Shown piece by piece: positions 17,674-27,665 of a stretch of 64,000 nucleotides of DNA (the stretch's first letter is position 1; every line of letters begins with the position of its first letter). This DNA is from JBEISR01 sp044337705. GTDB lineage: Bacteria; Planctomycetota; Planctomycetia; Pirellulales; Pirellulaceae. Position numbers and translations under genes: made by a program. The stretch covers positions 1-64,000 of the forward strand of contig JBIINB010000005.1 in the NCBI GenBank assembly GCA_044337705.1. The letters run 5' to 3'. The notes under the pieces are model-generated. The model ran no database searches. It saw only the letters and a program-made list of their open reading frames with translations, and was not told where the DNA came from.

Positions 17674-20600
17674 ATGAACCGAAACGGCTCGATGTCGAAG
17701 CGATGGAGTGATTGTTTTCAGCGGCAAGGTCGTCAGGCCAACAGAAGGAAAGCGCTTGCTGAACAATCGCCCTCTTCCAGCGGCAGACGTCGACCGCTTC
17801 GACTGGAGCAGTTGGAGTGCCGGCGCTTGCTGGCGCTACTGCCGGTCCAGGAACCGATCATGCTTGGAGACATAGTACCGGGAGAGTCCAGCAGTTCGAT
17901 CGAACCGATCGTGACGCTGGGTAGCGATACATTTTTTATCGAAAACTACGGCGAACTCTGGGTGACCCGAGGGCTGGTTGGCGATGCGAAATTGATCAGA
18001 GACTTTAGAGCCAGCAACGAAAATGTGTGGATCGACGACTTGACTGCACACATCGACAAACTGGTGTTCCGTCGAGAAACCCAGCAGAGCGGCACACAAA
18101 CCATAACCGAGGACTTCCTCTACTACGATCCGCTATCGGGCGAGTTTCACACATGGTTGACTCTTGGGCCAAACCAGTATGCTTCATCAATGTGGCCCAG
18201 CGTTTTTGTTTCCGATGGCAGTAATATGTACTTCTCGATCGGAGATAGTGAAGCAGGATATACGCTATGGAAGGCCGACGGCGATCTAGCAATCACTAAC
18301 CTTTTATCTTCCTCTGCTACCGAGGGTGGAAGTTACCCTATTGATTCGATTACCCCCATCGGTTCCGAAGTGGTTTTCACAGCGGAAACGAACGATTACG
18401 GATACGAACTTTGGGCGACCGATGGCACGGCGGCAGGAACGAAAGTCATTCGGGACCTGATCCCTGCAGTTGGACAGTCGTTTCACTATTCCGGTGTGGA
18501 GGGGCTGAACCGCGGACAGCTTGGATCGATGAAACAGGCCGATTTCGATGGTGATGGGGCGGTCGACTTCGCGTTGCCAGGCGAGATACTTTTTGGAGAT
18601 GGGCAAGGTGGAATCCAGCGGGTTTTGGCGTATGGCGACTTTTCCTTGGAACAGTTAGGTAATCTCGATTTCGCTGTCGAGATTCTCGACTTTGATCGCG
18701 ACGGAGATGAAGACTTGGCGATGGTCATTCAAGGCCTCGACCAAGTTCGCATCTACGAAAACGTCTTTTATGGTGCGATGAACTTGGCATTTCAGCTTCC
18801 GGTTTCGGGGATCTCTCGAACCCTGGCAGTTGCGTCCATCGACAGCGAACCGGGAGACGATCTTTTGGTTGCCGTAGGAAACAGCATCTACCAAGTTCTT
18901 TTGGGGAATTCGATCTCTTTGAAGCAGACAGCGGTCGCCGTCGGTCAAGGGACGATTGATGAACTGCAAGCGAGGGATCTGAATCGCGATGCCCTGGTCG
19001 ATTTGGTAACTACCGAAGCGTCCTCTCCGTTTGGCCAGGAGAGCCTGCGATTCACAGTTCTGATGCAGAACCAGGATGGAAGCTTTCTTTCCCAAAGTCG
19101 CGCCACGCTGTCTCAGAACTCTTGGCCCCGTTTCATTCGCTTGGCGATCGCAGATTGGAACTCGGATGGATTGGAGGATATCCTTTTCGGCGAAATGTCC
19201 GTTTACGGGCCCAATGAGTTTGGCGTGATCTTGCAGGCACCAACAGGATTCGACACACCGATCACTTGGAACACATTACCAGGGAGATTTGCTGCTATAG
19301 AAACATTGGAATCGAGTGATGGTTCCTCGGGATTCGTTTTGATTGGAGTCCATTCGCCTAGCCAGTGGCTGGTCTATCCGCTGGCAGAAAACCTTCCCGC
19401 ACTGGGGCAGCCGATTGGACTTGCGATGGATAATCCACCAAGCAGTGTTTCGTCTGGCGACTTCAATGGCGATGGGCTTACTGATTTCGCCATGGGGGAT
19501 GTAGGTAACCAAATCGTCACCTACACGAGCTTCGGTAATGGAAGTTTCGGCATCTATCCTGCCAAACCACTGACGGGTGAAGCGGTCACTTCGGTAGCTT
19601 TCCGCAATCCGAGTGATACACAAGACACCATCCTGACACTCAGTCATGTCCAAAATGCAACGCAGGTTAGCAGACGAGGGATGATCCATGAGATTCTGGA
19701 TGCGCCGTTAGGTTACGTTCCCGAAGTGGTGCTTTCGGGTAAAGCAACGAGAGTGCTGGCAGAGTCGCTTCAGGGTGGAGCAGCGAAGGATCTAGCGATG
19801 CTTTTTCCGGAAGGGCCTTACGTATCAGTATTTCAGGATGGAAGTTTTCTTCAGGATCAACGGATTTCGCTTGGCAGCGGTGCTGCGGACATAGCGACAG
19901 GCGACTGGAACAGCGATGGCCGATGGGATCTGGCGGTTAGCTATCCCGCCGCACATCGGATCGTGGTCTATCAGCAGGATTTGCAGGGATCGTTTGCCCC
20001 GGCCATCATTCGGGATCTCGCCGGGGGTGGCGAGCAGTTATTGGCGGTCGACTTAGATTCGGATGGCATACGCGACCTGCTGACCCCGGACACCACTGGC
20101 GGAAAGTTATGGATATTACCGGGGAGTGGAGTTGGCCTGGGAGCCACCCAGCAAATCTCCATCCCCGGGGGACCGGAATTGGTCCAGATGGCAGACATGG
20201 ATCGGAAGGGAATGCTTGACCTGGTAGCCGTCACCGCCGACTCGGGGCTTGTCGTTCTGCTTCGTAATGCATCGGGGGACGTATACGCGACGCAGAGGGA
20301 AGAGATGTCGTCATCGGCTCTGGACCTGGATCTGGGCGATATCTCTGGGGACGGTTGGACCGATGTGATCGTAACGCCGACGACAGGAAGTCAGTCGCTG
20401 GTTTACTACGGAGCACTAGAAGGTTACGTCGGATATGAGATTCCGCAATGGGTGGGATCCGGCATGAGGCAAGCCGTTGTAGGATCGGTCGAAGGCGATA
20501 CCGTTCCCGGGATCTTCACGTTGGTGCAGACCCTGCCTGGAGGGATGTTGGACACCCGGAGCTTTGGGTTTGTCGTAGAGTTGCGGCATGACGCAAATAG

Positions 20601-22422
20601 GTCGTATCCAATCAGCGAATATCCCTTCGCGATACCCCGTGATCCTAGCAATGATTTTGTTTATTTTCAGACCTTTAGGGACGACGAGTTCTTCTACGGT
20701 TATTCTTCCTCTTACCATCTGCCTGGGTCTTATGCGTCTTCGAAAAATGCCCTCTGGGTGACTGATGGAACTTCTGGTGGCACACGGATGGTGTACGACT
20801 TCAAAGACCAGTCGTCTTATGGCTGGTACGCAGGCCCCAATTATCTCCTCGGTGGTGTCACCAATCCGGCAACGTTCGAGCGGGAACTTTGGGTATCCGA
20901 CGGAACCACCGGAGGTACTCAAAAATTGATGACGTTCGACGACCTGGGACAAATCTTTATCCCGCTTCATGGAAAGATCTATTTCGTAGCAAGCTCTCTG
21001 GACTTTGGAAATGAATGGTGGGAAACAGACGGGACTCTGCAAGGTACCAAGTTAGCCCTCGATCTCGTACCCGGTCCAGCATCCGGCGTGTTTTACGGGG
21101 CCAATGCCATCGGAGCCCCGGGAGGCTTTTACTTCACGGCTTACACTCCCGATCTTGGGAATGAGCTATGGTTTTCCGACGGCACCGAGGAAGGAACCTA
21201 TTTGGTTGCCGATTTATATCCGGGTCCCCAAAGTAGCCAGCCCGAGAGATTTCATTGGACTGGTACCACGATTGTTTTTGATGCGTTGAGTCCGGGATTC
21301 GGTAGAGAGCTTTGGGCTTTGGGGGGCCCCGAGTACGATTTTGGCGATGCTCCCGACAGCTATGGGACGACCTGGACCGCCGATGGTGCTCGCCATCGCC
21401 TGGGAAGCGGCCTGCGTTTAGGAGCCTTGATCGACTCCGAAGCCAACGGTGCCCCCCTGTCGCTTGGGATGGGCGACGACAGAACGGGAAGTGCAGATGA
21501 GGATGCCGCTACCTCCGTACCACGCCTAGTGCAGGGAGCCATGAATCCCGTCACCTTGATCGCCAGTGGCAAGGGATATCTGGATCTATGGCTGGATGGG
21601 AATCAAGACGGGCTGTTCAGTCACCCGGAAGAGCATTTTACGCTGGGCGAGTCGGTGCAACTTTACCCTGGTGAGAACACCTTCCACTGGTTGCTCCCCG
21701 AATATGTACTGCCAGGAATCACCTACGCAAGGCTGCGGTTCAGTGCTACCGGCGGATTGCTGCCGACAGGGGATGCAATGAGCGGGGAAGTGGAGGACTA
21801 CCGCGTTGTCATTCGCACTAGTGAGATGGAGTCGGACTGGCAAAATCCTAGAGACCCATTCGATACCAACTATACGGGCGAAGTCACCCCCAGCGATGCA
21901 CTGGTTGTCATCAACTACCTGAATTCAGTTGGCCAGGGCACCTTGCCACCTCATCCCGGAATTCCGCCGTTTTGGTACGACGTCAATGGCGACGGGAGCG
22001 CTACACCGCTGGATGCTCTTCGTGTCATCAACTACCTAAACTTGGCAGGAGCCAACGGAGAAGGAGAAAACTCGATCACCTCGATGATACTGGTAACCAG
22101 CGAAAGCGGTTTGGGATTGCCTTTTGCCAGCATGCAGATGATCGGTGCACCAAGCGATACCGATGACAGTCTGCTTTGGGATGAAGTGGAGCTGATTTCC
22201 GAGGAGACCATCGATGCAGTCGCTCTGGGTGGTGCGGATGAGACAACGAATGAATTATCGGGACCTGGGGACGATCGAGCTTACATAACTACCACCGAGT
22301 CGGTCGATCAGGTGATGACCGATGCCGAACTGGAGTCGATACTGATGGCAACCACACCGCTGCAAACTCAGCTTTCCAGCTTCTGGATGGAGCTTCGCAA
22401 GCGATATGCGGGGAAATTGTAA
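17674..22422 (+). CDS. Giant surface protein: ELWxxDGT repeats, FG-GAP block, GEVED, dockerin
   Basis: A 1582-residue extracellular protein. The N-terminus is basic and ends in LRLEQLECRRLLA (residues 42-54), the planctomycete export signal seen on giant surface proteins. ELWxxDGTxxGT repeats occur in two groups, near residues 200-260 and 1020-1230 (ELWATDGTAAGT, ALWVTDGTSGGT, ELWVSDGTTGGT, EWWETDGTLQGT, ELWFSDGTEEGT). Between them lies a long FG-GAP/VCBS propeller-like block (about 290-970) with many DxDxDG calcium loops such as DFDGDGAVDFA and DFNGDGLTDFA. Then come a GEVEDY domain end (1371-1376) and a dockerin type I pair (about 1391-1460; NYTGEVTPSDALVVINYLN, then VNGDGSATPLDALRVINYLN). 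The remaining 120 residues are acidic. Adhesion or matrix assembly through cohesin partners is inference. No cohesin gene is in the window. Confidence 0.9.
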   Translation: MNRNGSMSKRWSDCFQRQGRQANRRKALAEQSPSSSGRRRPLRLEQLECRRLLALLPVQEPIMLGDIVPGESSSSIEPIVTLGSDTFFIENYGELWVTRGLVGDAKLIRDFRASNENVWIDDLTAHIDKLVFRRETQQSGTQTITEDFLYYDPLSGEFHTWLTLGPNQYASSMWPSVFVSDGSNMYFSIGDSEAGYTLWKADGDLAITNLLSSSATEGGSYPIDSITPIGSEVVFTAETNDYGYELWATDGTAAGTKVIRDLIPAVGQSFHYSGVEGLNRGQLGSMKQADFDGDGAVDFALPGEILFGDGQGGIQRVLAYGDFSLEQLGNLDFAVEILDFDRDGDEDLAMVIQGLDQVRIYENVFYGAMNLAFQLPVSGISRTLAVASIDSEPGDDLLVAVGNSIYQVLLGNSISLKQTAVAVGQGTIDELQARDLNRDALVDLVTTEASSPFGQESLRFTVLMQNQDGSFLSQSRATLSQNSWPRFIRLAIADWNSDGLEDILFGEMSVYGPNEFGVILQAPTGFDTPITWNTLPGRFAAIETLESSDGSSGFVLIGVHSPSQWLVYPLAENLPALGQPIGLAMDNPPSSVSSGDFNGDGLTDFAMGDVGNQIVTYTSFGNGSFGIYPAKPLTGEAVTSVAFRNPSDTQDTILTLSHVQNATQVSRRGMIHEILDAPLGYVPEVVLSGKATRVLAESLQGGAAKDLAMLFPEGPYVSVFQDGSFLQDQRISLGSGAADIATGDWNSDGRWDLAVSYPAAHRIVVYQQDLQGSFAPAIIRDLAGGGEQLLAVDLDSDGIRDLLTPDTTGGKLWILPGSGVGLGATQQISIPGGPELVQMADMDRKGMLDLVAVTADSGLVVLLRNASGDVYATQREEMSSSALDLDLGDISGDGWTDVIVTPTTGSQSLVYYGALEGYVGYEIPQWVGSGMRQAVVGSVEGDTVPGIFTLVQTLPGGMLDTRSFGFVVELRHDANRSYPISEYPFAIPRDPSNDFVYFQTFRDDEFFYGYSSSYHLPGSYASSKNALWVTDGTSGGTRMVYDFKDQSSYGWYAGPNYLLGGVTNPATFERELWVSDGTTGGTQKLMTFDDLGQIFIPLHGKIYFVASSLDFGNEWWETDGTLQGTKLALDLVPGPASGVFYGANAIGAPGGFYFTAYTPDLGNELWFSDGTEEGTYLVADLYPGPQSSQPERFHWTGTTIVFDALSPGFGRELWALGGPEYDFGDAPDSYGTTWTADGARHRLGSGLRLGALIDSEANGAPLSLGMGDDRTGSADEDAATSVPRLVQGAMNPVTLIASGKGYLDLWLDGNQDGLFSHPEEHFTLGESVQLYPGENTFHWLLPEYVLPGITYARLRFSATGGLLPTGDAMSGEVEDYRVVIRTSEMESDWQNPRDPFDTNYTGEVTPSDALVVINYLNSVGQGTLPPHPGIPPFWYDVNGDGSATPLDALRVINYLNLAGANGEGENSITSMILVTSESGLGLPFASMQMIGAPSDTDDSLLWDEVELISEETIDAVALGGADETTNELSGPGDDRAYITTTESVDQVMTDAELESILMATTPLQTQLSSFWMELRKRYAGKL

Positions 22423-22816
22423 GAGAATGACCGCTGATGGCAGGTTGGATGTGCGAGACCTTGAGCCCACCGATATTACGTAGGGTTGATGATCGCCGAA
22501 GGGAATCCGAAGGTCCAACACTTGGGGCCCGACAGCAACCCAGCCATACCGGCAACGAACGCTTAGCTCCGGTGTGCTACTAGGTGGCATTCACAGCAAT
22601 TTCGATTGCTTCTCTCATTCCATAGCGGCTTGGGTGAAAGCGTTTTCCCGCTCACCACGGCCACACATACACAACCCAGTCGCGATTTCTGGTGTCTGGC
22701 TACGGACCAACCGCAGCATTCCTCATGCAGGACATCCAACAGTTTCCCTTGGATGGTACTCTGGTGGGTGAACAGTGGTCTGCATGATCAAGTGGAATAT
22801 GGGAAGGACGCGCGCG
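22423..22816. other. Intergenic stretch, nothing recognised
   Basis: 394 bases between two plus-strand genes. Open frames on both strands are short and lack family features. The last 20 bases carry GGAAGGA, the probable ribosome binding site of the esterase gene. Confidence 0.4.
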
Positions 22817-24421
22817 ATGCCAATAGCGGGATGGTTTAAACCGGTTCTCAGTTGCGGTTGCAGACTTTTGCTTCTCTTGCTGCTGGTCGGTTTATCGCGA
22901 TCTGCGCAGGCGGAGGTTCGATTGGCTGGAGTGTTCCAGTCCCATATGGTGCTCCAGCGCGATTTGCCTCTGCCGGTCTGGGGTTGGGCTGAACCTGGAG
23001 AAAAAATCTCCGTGGTACTGGGAGCCCTCCGCAGCAACGCCGTCGCCGATTCGAAGGGTAGGTGGGAATGCATCCTGCCACCGTCCCCGCTACAGCCTGG
23101 TCCTGTGACTTTGGAAGTCACGGGAAGCAATCGCATCGTCCTGGAGGATTGTCTGATGGGAGACGTCTGGCTTTGCAGCGGACAATCGAACATGGAGTGG
23201 CCAGTAGGGGCGTGTGATCGTCCGGACGATGTCCGGGCAGCAACTGACGAGGGGATTCGGCATTTCGGGGTAGAGATGCACTTCGCCTCAACTCCACAGC
23301 AGGATGTCCGAGGCAGATGGCAGGTGTGCACCCCGGAGACGGTTGCTGGATTTACTGCCGTAGGCTACTACTTCGCTCGATCGGTGCGACGAGAGGCGGG
23401 GGTACCGATCGGACTGGTCCGGTCGTCTGTGGGAGGGACGAACATTGAGCTCTGGATGTCACAGCAGACGTTGATGGAGACGCCGTCTCTAAAGAGTTAC
23501 GGCGATCTGATGCGCAAGTCCCTGGCACAGCATCAGACAGACATCGCTGAATCGTTGGAAAGTGTCGAGAATTGGCTGACGGTGGCGAAGAAGGCAAGAG
23601 CCGAAGGGCAACCGATTCCATTACCACCTGCCATTCCCGAATATCCATTTGGCGAAAAGCTATTTCGTCCCCGTTGCGTGACACTGTACCAGGGGATGAT
23701 CCATCCACTTTTCCCGATGGCATTGCGTGGCGTCCTCTGGTACCAGGGAGAAAACAATGCAGGATCGCCCGAAGATGGGAGAATGTACTTCGAGAAGAAA
23801 CTCGCAATGCTCAAGCAGTGGCGAGGCGGATTCCGCAATCCTAGCCTTCCTTTTTACTTCGTGCAGCTTGCCAGCTGGCAGCAGCCGACGGACGACCCCG
23901 GTGATGTCTCGGGCTGGGCCGACTTTCGCGATGCGCAGCGACGCTGCCTACAGATTCCGGAAACTGGGATGGCTTCAGCTGTCGACCTTGGCGATGCCCT
24001 CGATATTCATCCGAAAAACAAATGGGAAGTAGGCCGTCGATTGGCTCTTTGGGCATTGCGCGATCTTTATGGGAAACCCGTTCATGCATCAGGCCCATTG
24101 TTTCGGGCGATGCGGGTCGAAGGGGATCGAGCTATCCTGGAGTTTGATCAGGTTGGGTCAGGTCTCATGGTCGGAGAATACGACGCCACCGAAGGCGCGA
24201 AGGAAGCCCGCAGACCACTAAAGCGTTTTGCCGTGGCAGGTGAAGATCGGAAATGGCATTGGGGTATTGCTGAGATCGACGGAGATAACGTTGTGGTTCG
24301 TCATCCTGAAGGTCTTGCACCTGCGTCTGTCCGATACGCGTACTCGATGAATCCTGAAGGGGCAAATCTTTACAATCGCGATGGACTTCCCGCTTCACCG
24401 TTTCGCACCGACGATTGGTAA
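22817..24421 (+). CDS. Sialate O-acetylesterase-like SGNH hydrolase, secreted
   Basis: A 534-residue exported carbohydrate esterase. ATG 22817 follows AAGGA by 8 bases and gives a signal peptide with a seven-leucine core ending in RSAQA. The mature start VRLAGVFQSHMVLQRDLPLP is typical of the family. The catalytic centre is GQSNM (Ser124) with a late DIHP (Asp396, His398). The IGLVRSSVGGTNIELWM and LWYQGENNAG blocks also match. Members remove O-acetyl groups from sialic acids or, more often in environmental bacteria, from other acetylated polysaccharides. The sialate substrate is therefore only the family name. It is encoded alone, downstream of the giant surface protein, with no glycosidase or sulfatase gene adjoining. 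Confidence 0.92.
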   Translation: MPIAGWFKPVLSCGCRLLLLLLLVGLSRSAQAEVRLAGVFQSHMVLQRDLPLPVWGWAEPGEKISVVLGALRSNAVADSKGRWECILPPSPLQPGPVTLEVTGSNRIVLEDCLMGDVWLCSGQSNMEWPVGACDRPDDVRAATDEGIRHFGVEMHFASTPQQDVRGRWQVCTPETVAGFTAVGYYFARSVRREAGVPIGLVRSSVGGTNIELWMSQQTLMETPSLKSYGDLMRKSLAQHQTDIAESLESVENWLTVAKKARAEGQPIPLPPAIPEYPFGEKLFRPRCVTLYQGMIHPLFPMALRGVLWYQGENNAGSPEDGRMYFEKKLAMLKQWRGGFRNPSLPFYFVQLASWQQPTDDPGDVSGWADFRDAQRRCLQIPETGMASAVDLGDALDIHPKNKWEVGRRLALWALRDLYGKPVHASGPLFRAMRVEGDRAILEFDQVGSGLMVGEYDATEGAKEARRPLKRFAVAGEDRKWHWGIAEIDGDNVVVRHPEGLAPASVRYAYSMNPEGANLYNRDGLPASPFRTDDW

Positions 24422-25416
24422 CTCAGATGGTCTATTGCCACCTGCATAATCTGAGTGTAATGGAAGCGCTGGGCTGGAAGATTGAGCCGCACGAAACTCC
24501 GCGCATTCGACTGGTTTCGTCGTACACCGTGGCTTTCATCTTCGAATCGATCGCCATCGGCGATTGCAACGAGAGAGGTTCGAACAGGGACTTGGAACCT
24601 ATCCTCAAGCCCGCATAATCCTAACCCGCAACGCAAGCAGGGGACAGTTCACCGATAGGTTCATGGTCTCCGGGCGTGAACTGCTGCAAATCAGAGCCTG
24701 CATGGATGCAGGCAATTGGATTGATTTCAACGCGAAGGACGAAGCTTTGCCGATCACCACGGTCGATCGACATACTGAAGTTTTCATCCCACGCAGCTTG
24801 AGATATTCCTTCAGGAAGTGGATGCGGAACTGAATCGCACGGCCTGGATCCATCAGTTCATGGAATTGCGCTGACAAACGCCGATCGGACGTTGTCGAAC
24901 GCTATTCCAAAATCACCGCCGATAGATCGCTAGGAATCGTGCGTATACGTACGTTTTACTGACCACTCAGAACCTTCACGACAGGCGTTTTTGAAGTTGC
25001 TCTGCTCCAGAAACAATTCCTGGTTGGTACGGCCCAAAAACAGGGGATCGATGCTTCCGGATTGAGTGGAATGAGACGCATCGCAAAATCGGAACGGAAC
25101 GCTTCGCTCTGCTCTATTCGCGGGCACAAGGTCGGACCATCAAAGCGATTGCACCGAGTTAGTCGGTTCATTCCAACCCAAGGCAGAGTCTTGCTAGCTA
25201 CCGTAGAACATCGCCAAGCAAAGAGAGCTAGCGATGAGGGTTTGTAGCGATCGAGAAAGGGATGTCTTCCCTGCTCGAAATTCCGACAGCGTTCCTCGGA
25301 ACAACCGATACAGATGTTAGGTTCGCGCAGGGTGAGGTGGATTGCTTTGCGTCTATGGGACCGAGACGAAAAATTGGATGGAAGCCCAGGACGCAAGTCT
25401 GGGAAAGAGTGACGCC
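24422..25416. other. Gene-poor 1-kb stretch, possibly decayed sequence
   Basis: Almost 1000 bases without a gene I can support. Short open frames on the plus strand (24564-24833, then a shifted frame 24779-24862) read as if they might be one damaged coding region, but no family is recognised. A perfect palindrome GCCTGCAT-GG-ATGCAGGC lies at 24696-24713 and an inverted repeat CAGTTCAC/GTGAACTG near 24645-24685. The longest minus-strand frame overlaps the next gene and looks like chance. Confidence 0.4.
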
Positions 25417-26463
25417 ATGCCAGAAAACAAACGAATTGAGACATCCATACCGGGTTTGGCTGCTTTTCTGAGACCAGCTCAGAAAGTCTCCGTTGCCGCG
25501 TTCTTACTCTGTTTGCTGCAGACTTCCACCCAGTCGGCTCCCCCAAATGCCATCGTGCCCGGCACGGGAGTACAGTTGACGCAGGTGGGAGATGACTTTG
25601 AGGATGAGGGTTGGGAGTACCAGCCACTGAATCCAAAAAGCAGCGAGGATATCGACGAACAGCAGAGGCTGCCGGCTGGTAAATCGATCAACGGCCGTTG
25701 GTATGAAGGGATCAAGCGTGGGCATCCGGATGTTGTAAAGCGCGTTCCGACACCGGAGGGAGGGCTGGAGGGAAGCACCGGTTCCATGTTGATGAAATCG
25801 CTGCAGACAGGAATTCCCAATCGTCCAAGCGGAACGATGCACCAGGATGATTTCATCGCGAATGTTCAGTATCGGCTAGGCGGTCCCGTCAGCGTGGCTC
25901 AGACGCCCAGTGTGACGACTCGTGTATTTCTCCCACCGATTGCCGAATGGGAAAAGCGATCGGGGCCTCAGTTTGCGTTTCGCGCTGCCGTCGAAACGAC
26001 TATCCAGGAAACCAAGACGAATTTCCTCTTTCCGGTGACTCGGGATAAAGAGGAGATCTACTGGCCTGGAATGTTCATTTGTCTAGAGAGCAAACACCAG
26101 ACAAAGAAGGAGCATGATTACGCGTACATTCGCATCCGAAGCGACCGACGGGGGATCGATTTCAAGGGACCTGCAATCGAAACGACTGGCTGGTGGACGC
26201 TGGGGATGAGCTTTACGCCGGATGGGATGGTCCACTATTACGCCAAGCCCGGGATCGATGAACTGACACAAGATGACTACATCACCAGCCAATACCCTTA
26301 CGGTTATCGGTGCGAGCGGTTCCGGACCTTCTTCTACAACGTGGTCAACAGCGACGACGGAAAGACTTGGAGCACTTCCTGGATCGTTGACGACCCGAAG
26401 ATGTATGTGATCCAGGGTCAGAGGGCCGCCCAGCGACCAGCGGCTACAGGGACCCGTCGGTAA
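25417..26463 (+). CDS. Secreted protein of unknown function
   Basis: A 348-residue protein I cannot assign. ATG 25417 is taken as the start: it precedes a basic region and a hydrophobic stretch (VSVAAFLLCLLQTSTQSA) that fits a signal peptide with a long n-region of about 25 residues. The mature protein has a low-complexity acidic segment early (DDFEDEGWEYQPLNP), then beta-rich sequence with many aromatic residues (WWTLGMSFTPDGMVHYYAKP, FRTFFYNVVNSDDGKTWS), which suggests a beta-sandwich such as a concanavalin-like fold. No catalytic motif is evident. It ends 26 bases before a strong hairpin terminator. Neighbours give no functional hint. Confidence 0.72.
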   Translation: MPENKRIETSIPGLAAFLRPAQKVSVAAFLLCLLQTSTQSAPPNAIVPGTGVQLTQVGDDFEDEGWEYQPLNPKSSEDIDEQQRLPAGKSINGRWYEGIKRGHPDVVKRVPTPEGGLEGSTGSMLMKSLQTGIPNRPSGTMHQDDFIANVQYRLGGPVSVAQTPSVTTRVFLPPIAEWEKRSGPQFAFRAAVETTIQETKTNFLFPVTRDKEEIYWPGMFICLESKHQTKKEHDYAYIRIRSDRRGIDFKGPAIETTGWWTLGMSFTPDGMVHYYAKPGIDELTQDDYITSQYPYGYRCERFRTFFYNVVNSDDGKTWSTSWIVDDPKMYVIQGQRAAQRPAATGTRR

Positions 26464-26489
26464 TCATCTGCCGGTAGGAATCGAAATAA

Positions 26490-26522
26490 AAAGGGCCGAC
26501 TCGGATGAGGAGTCGGCCCTTT
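26490..26522. terminator. Bidirectional rho-independent terminator
   Basis: AAAGGGCCGACTC (26490-26502) pairs with GAGTCGGCCCTTT (26510-26522) as a 13-base-pair stem with a 7-base loop. It sits between convergent genes, 26 bases after the plus-strand stop and 42 bases after the minus-strand ilvC stop. The A/T ends of the stem give short U-tracts on both strands. Confidence 0.88.
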
Positions 26523-26564
26523 GACTATTGTCTGTCGTGCTATTGAACACGCTGGCGACTGAGC

Positions 26565-27572
26565 CTACTCGACCACCTTGGCATCAATCCAGCTCATCAG
26601 ACCACGCAACCGCTTGCCCACCTGCTCGATCGAATGCTGCCTCTGAAGTCGTCGTGACGCCTTGAAACCTGGTGCCCCGGCCTTGTTCTCCAGGATCCAT
26701 TCCCGCGCGAACTGCCCGGTTTGGATCTCCTTCAGGATTTTCTTCATCTCCTTGCGGGTTTCCTCAGTGACAATGCGAGGCCCACGAGTGTAATCGCCGA
26801 ATTCGGCAGTATTGGAGATGCTGTATCGCATGTAATTGAGCCCGCCCTGGTAGAGCAGATCAACGATCAGTTTGAGTTCGTGCATGCACTCAAAGTAGGC
26901 CATTTCGGGCTGATAGCCGGCTTCCACAAGCGTATCAAAGCCAGCCTTGACCAATTCGCTGACACCACCGCAAAGCACCACCTGCTCTCCGAACAGATCC
27001 GTTTCTGTCTCTTCAGCGATCGTGGTTTCAATGACACCGCCTCGGGTACCACCAATCCCCTTTGCGTAGGCGAGTCCGATCTCTTTGGTGGTAGGGCTGG
27101 CGCCCGCACCCATAGCGATCAGGCAGGGCACACCGCCACCCTTGACGAATTCGCTTCGAACAAGGTGGCCAGGACCTTTGGGAGCGACCAGGAGGGTATC
27201 GACACCCTTGGGAGGTTCGATCTGTCCAAAATGCAGATTGAATCCATGGGAGCACATCAGGACATTGCCAGTCTGGAGGTTGGGCCGAATTTCGCTTCGG
27301 TACAGATCTCCTTGAACCTCGTCAGGAAGCAGAAGGTTGACCACATCGGCCTTCTTCGTCGCTTCTTCAATGCTCATCGGTTGGAAACCGTGGCTGACCG
27401 CCAAATCGTAATTGCGACTGCCAGGACGCTGGCCGATGATCACTTGGCAACCGCTGTCACGAAGATTCTGTGCTTGCGCATGTCCCTGTGAGCCGTAGCC
27501 CAGGATAGCGATCGTCTTGCCCTTGAGCTTACTGAGGTCGGCATCGTTGTCGTAATAGATCGTGGCTGGCAT
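26565..27572 (-). CDS. ilvC: Ketol-acid reductoisomerase (class I)
   Basis: A 335-residue enzyme, the usual length for the short class I form. It converts acetolactate or acetohydroxybutyrate to the dihydroxy acids in valine, leucine and isoleucine synthesis, using NAD(P)H and Mg2+. The N-terminal Rossmann motif is GYGSQGHAQAQNLRDSG; APKGPGHLVRSEF, the metal ligands in the ETETDLFGEQ stretch and the late ECMHELKLIVDLLYQGG helix are all present. ATG 27572 gives the standard N-terminus (MPATIYYDNDADLSKLKGK). It follows ilvN by 93 bases on the same strand, so the order is ilvN-ilvC. The large acetolactate synthase subunit gene (ilvB) is not here. Confidence 0.97.
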   Translation of the reverse strand: MPATIYYDNDADLSKLKGKTIAILGYGSQGHAQAQNLRDSGCQVIIGQRPGSRNYDLAVSHGFQPMSIEEATKKADVVNLLLPDEVQGDLYRSEIRPNLQTGNVLMCSHGFNLHFGQIEPPKGVDTLLVAPKGPGHLVRSEFVKGGGVPCLIAMGAGASPTTKEIGLAYAKGIGGTRGGVIETTIAEETETDLFGEQVVLCGGVSELVKAGFDTLVEAGYQPEMAYFECMHELKLIVDLLYQGGLNYMRYSISNTAEFGDYTRGPRIVTEETRKEMKKILKEIQTGQFAREWILENKAGAPGFKASRRLQRQHSIEQVGKRLRGLMSWIDAKVVE

Positions 27573-27665
27573 GTTGTTTCCCGTTGCTTCGTTTGCTTAC
27601 CAGAATGGAGGACGCAATCCAACGTCTCGCGTTCCCGCTTCAAGAGCCATCTACTTTGATAGCCC

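Noticed and set aside
24956..25636. Minus-strand open frame of 226 codons
   Set aside because: Overlaps the well-supported secreted-protein gene at its 3' half; composition is Arg/Ser/Pro-rich and frame-shadow-like, with no domain or ribosome binding site.
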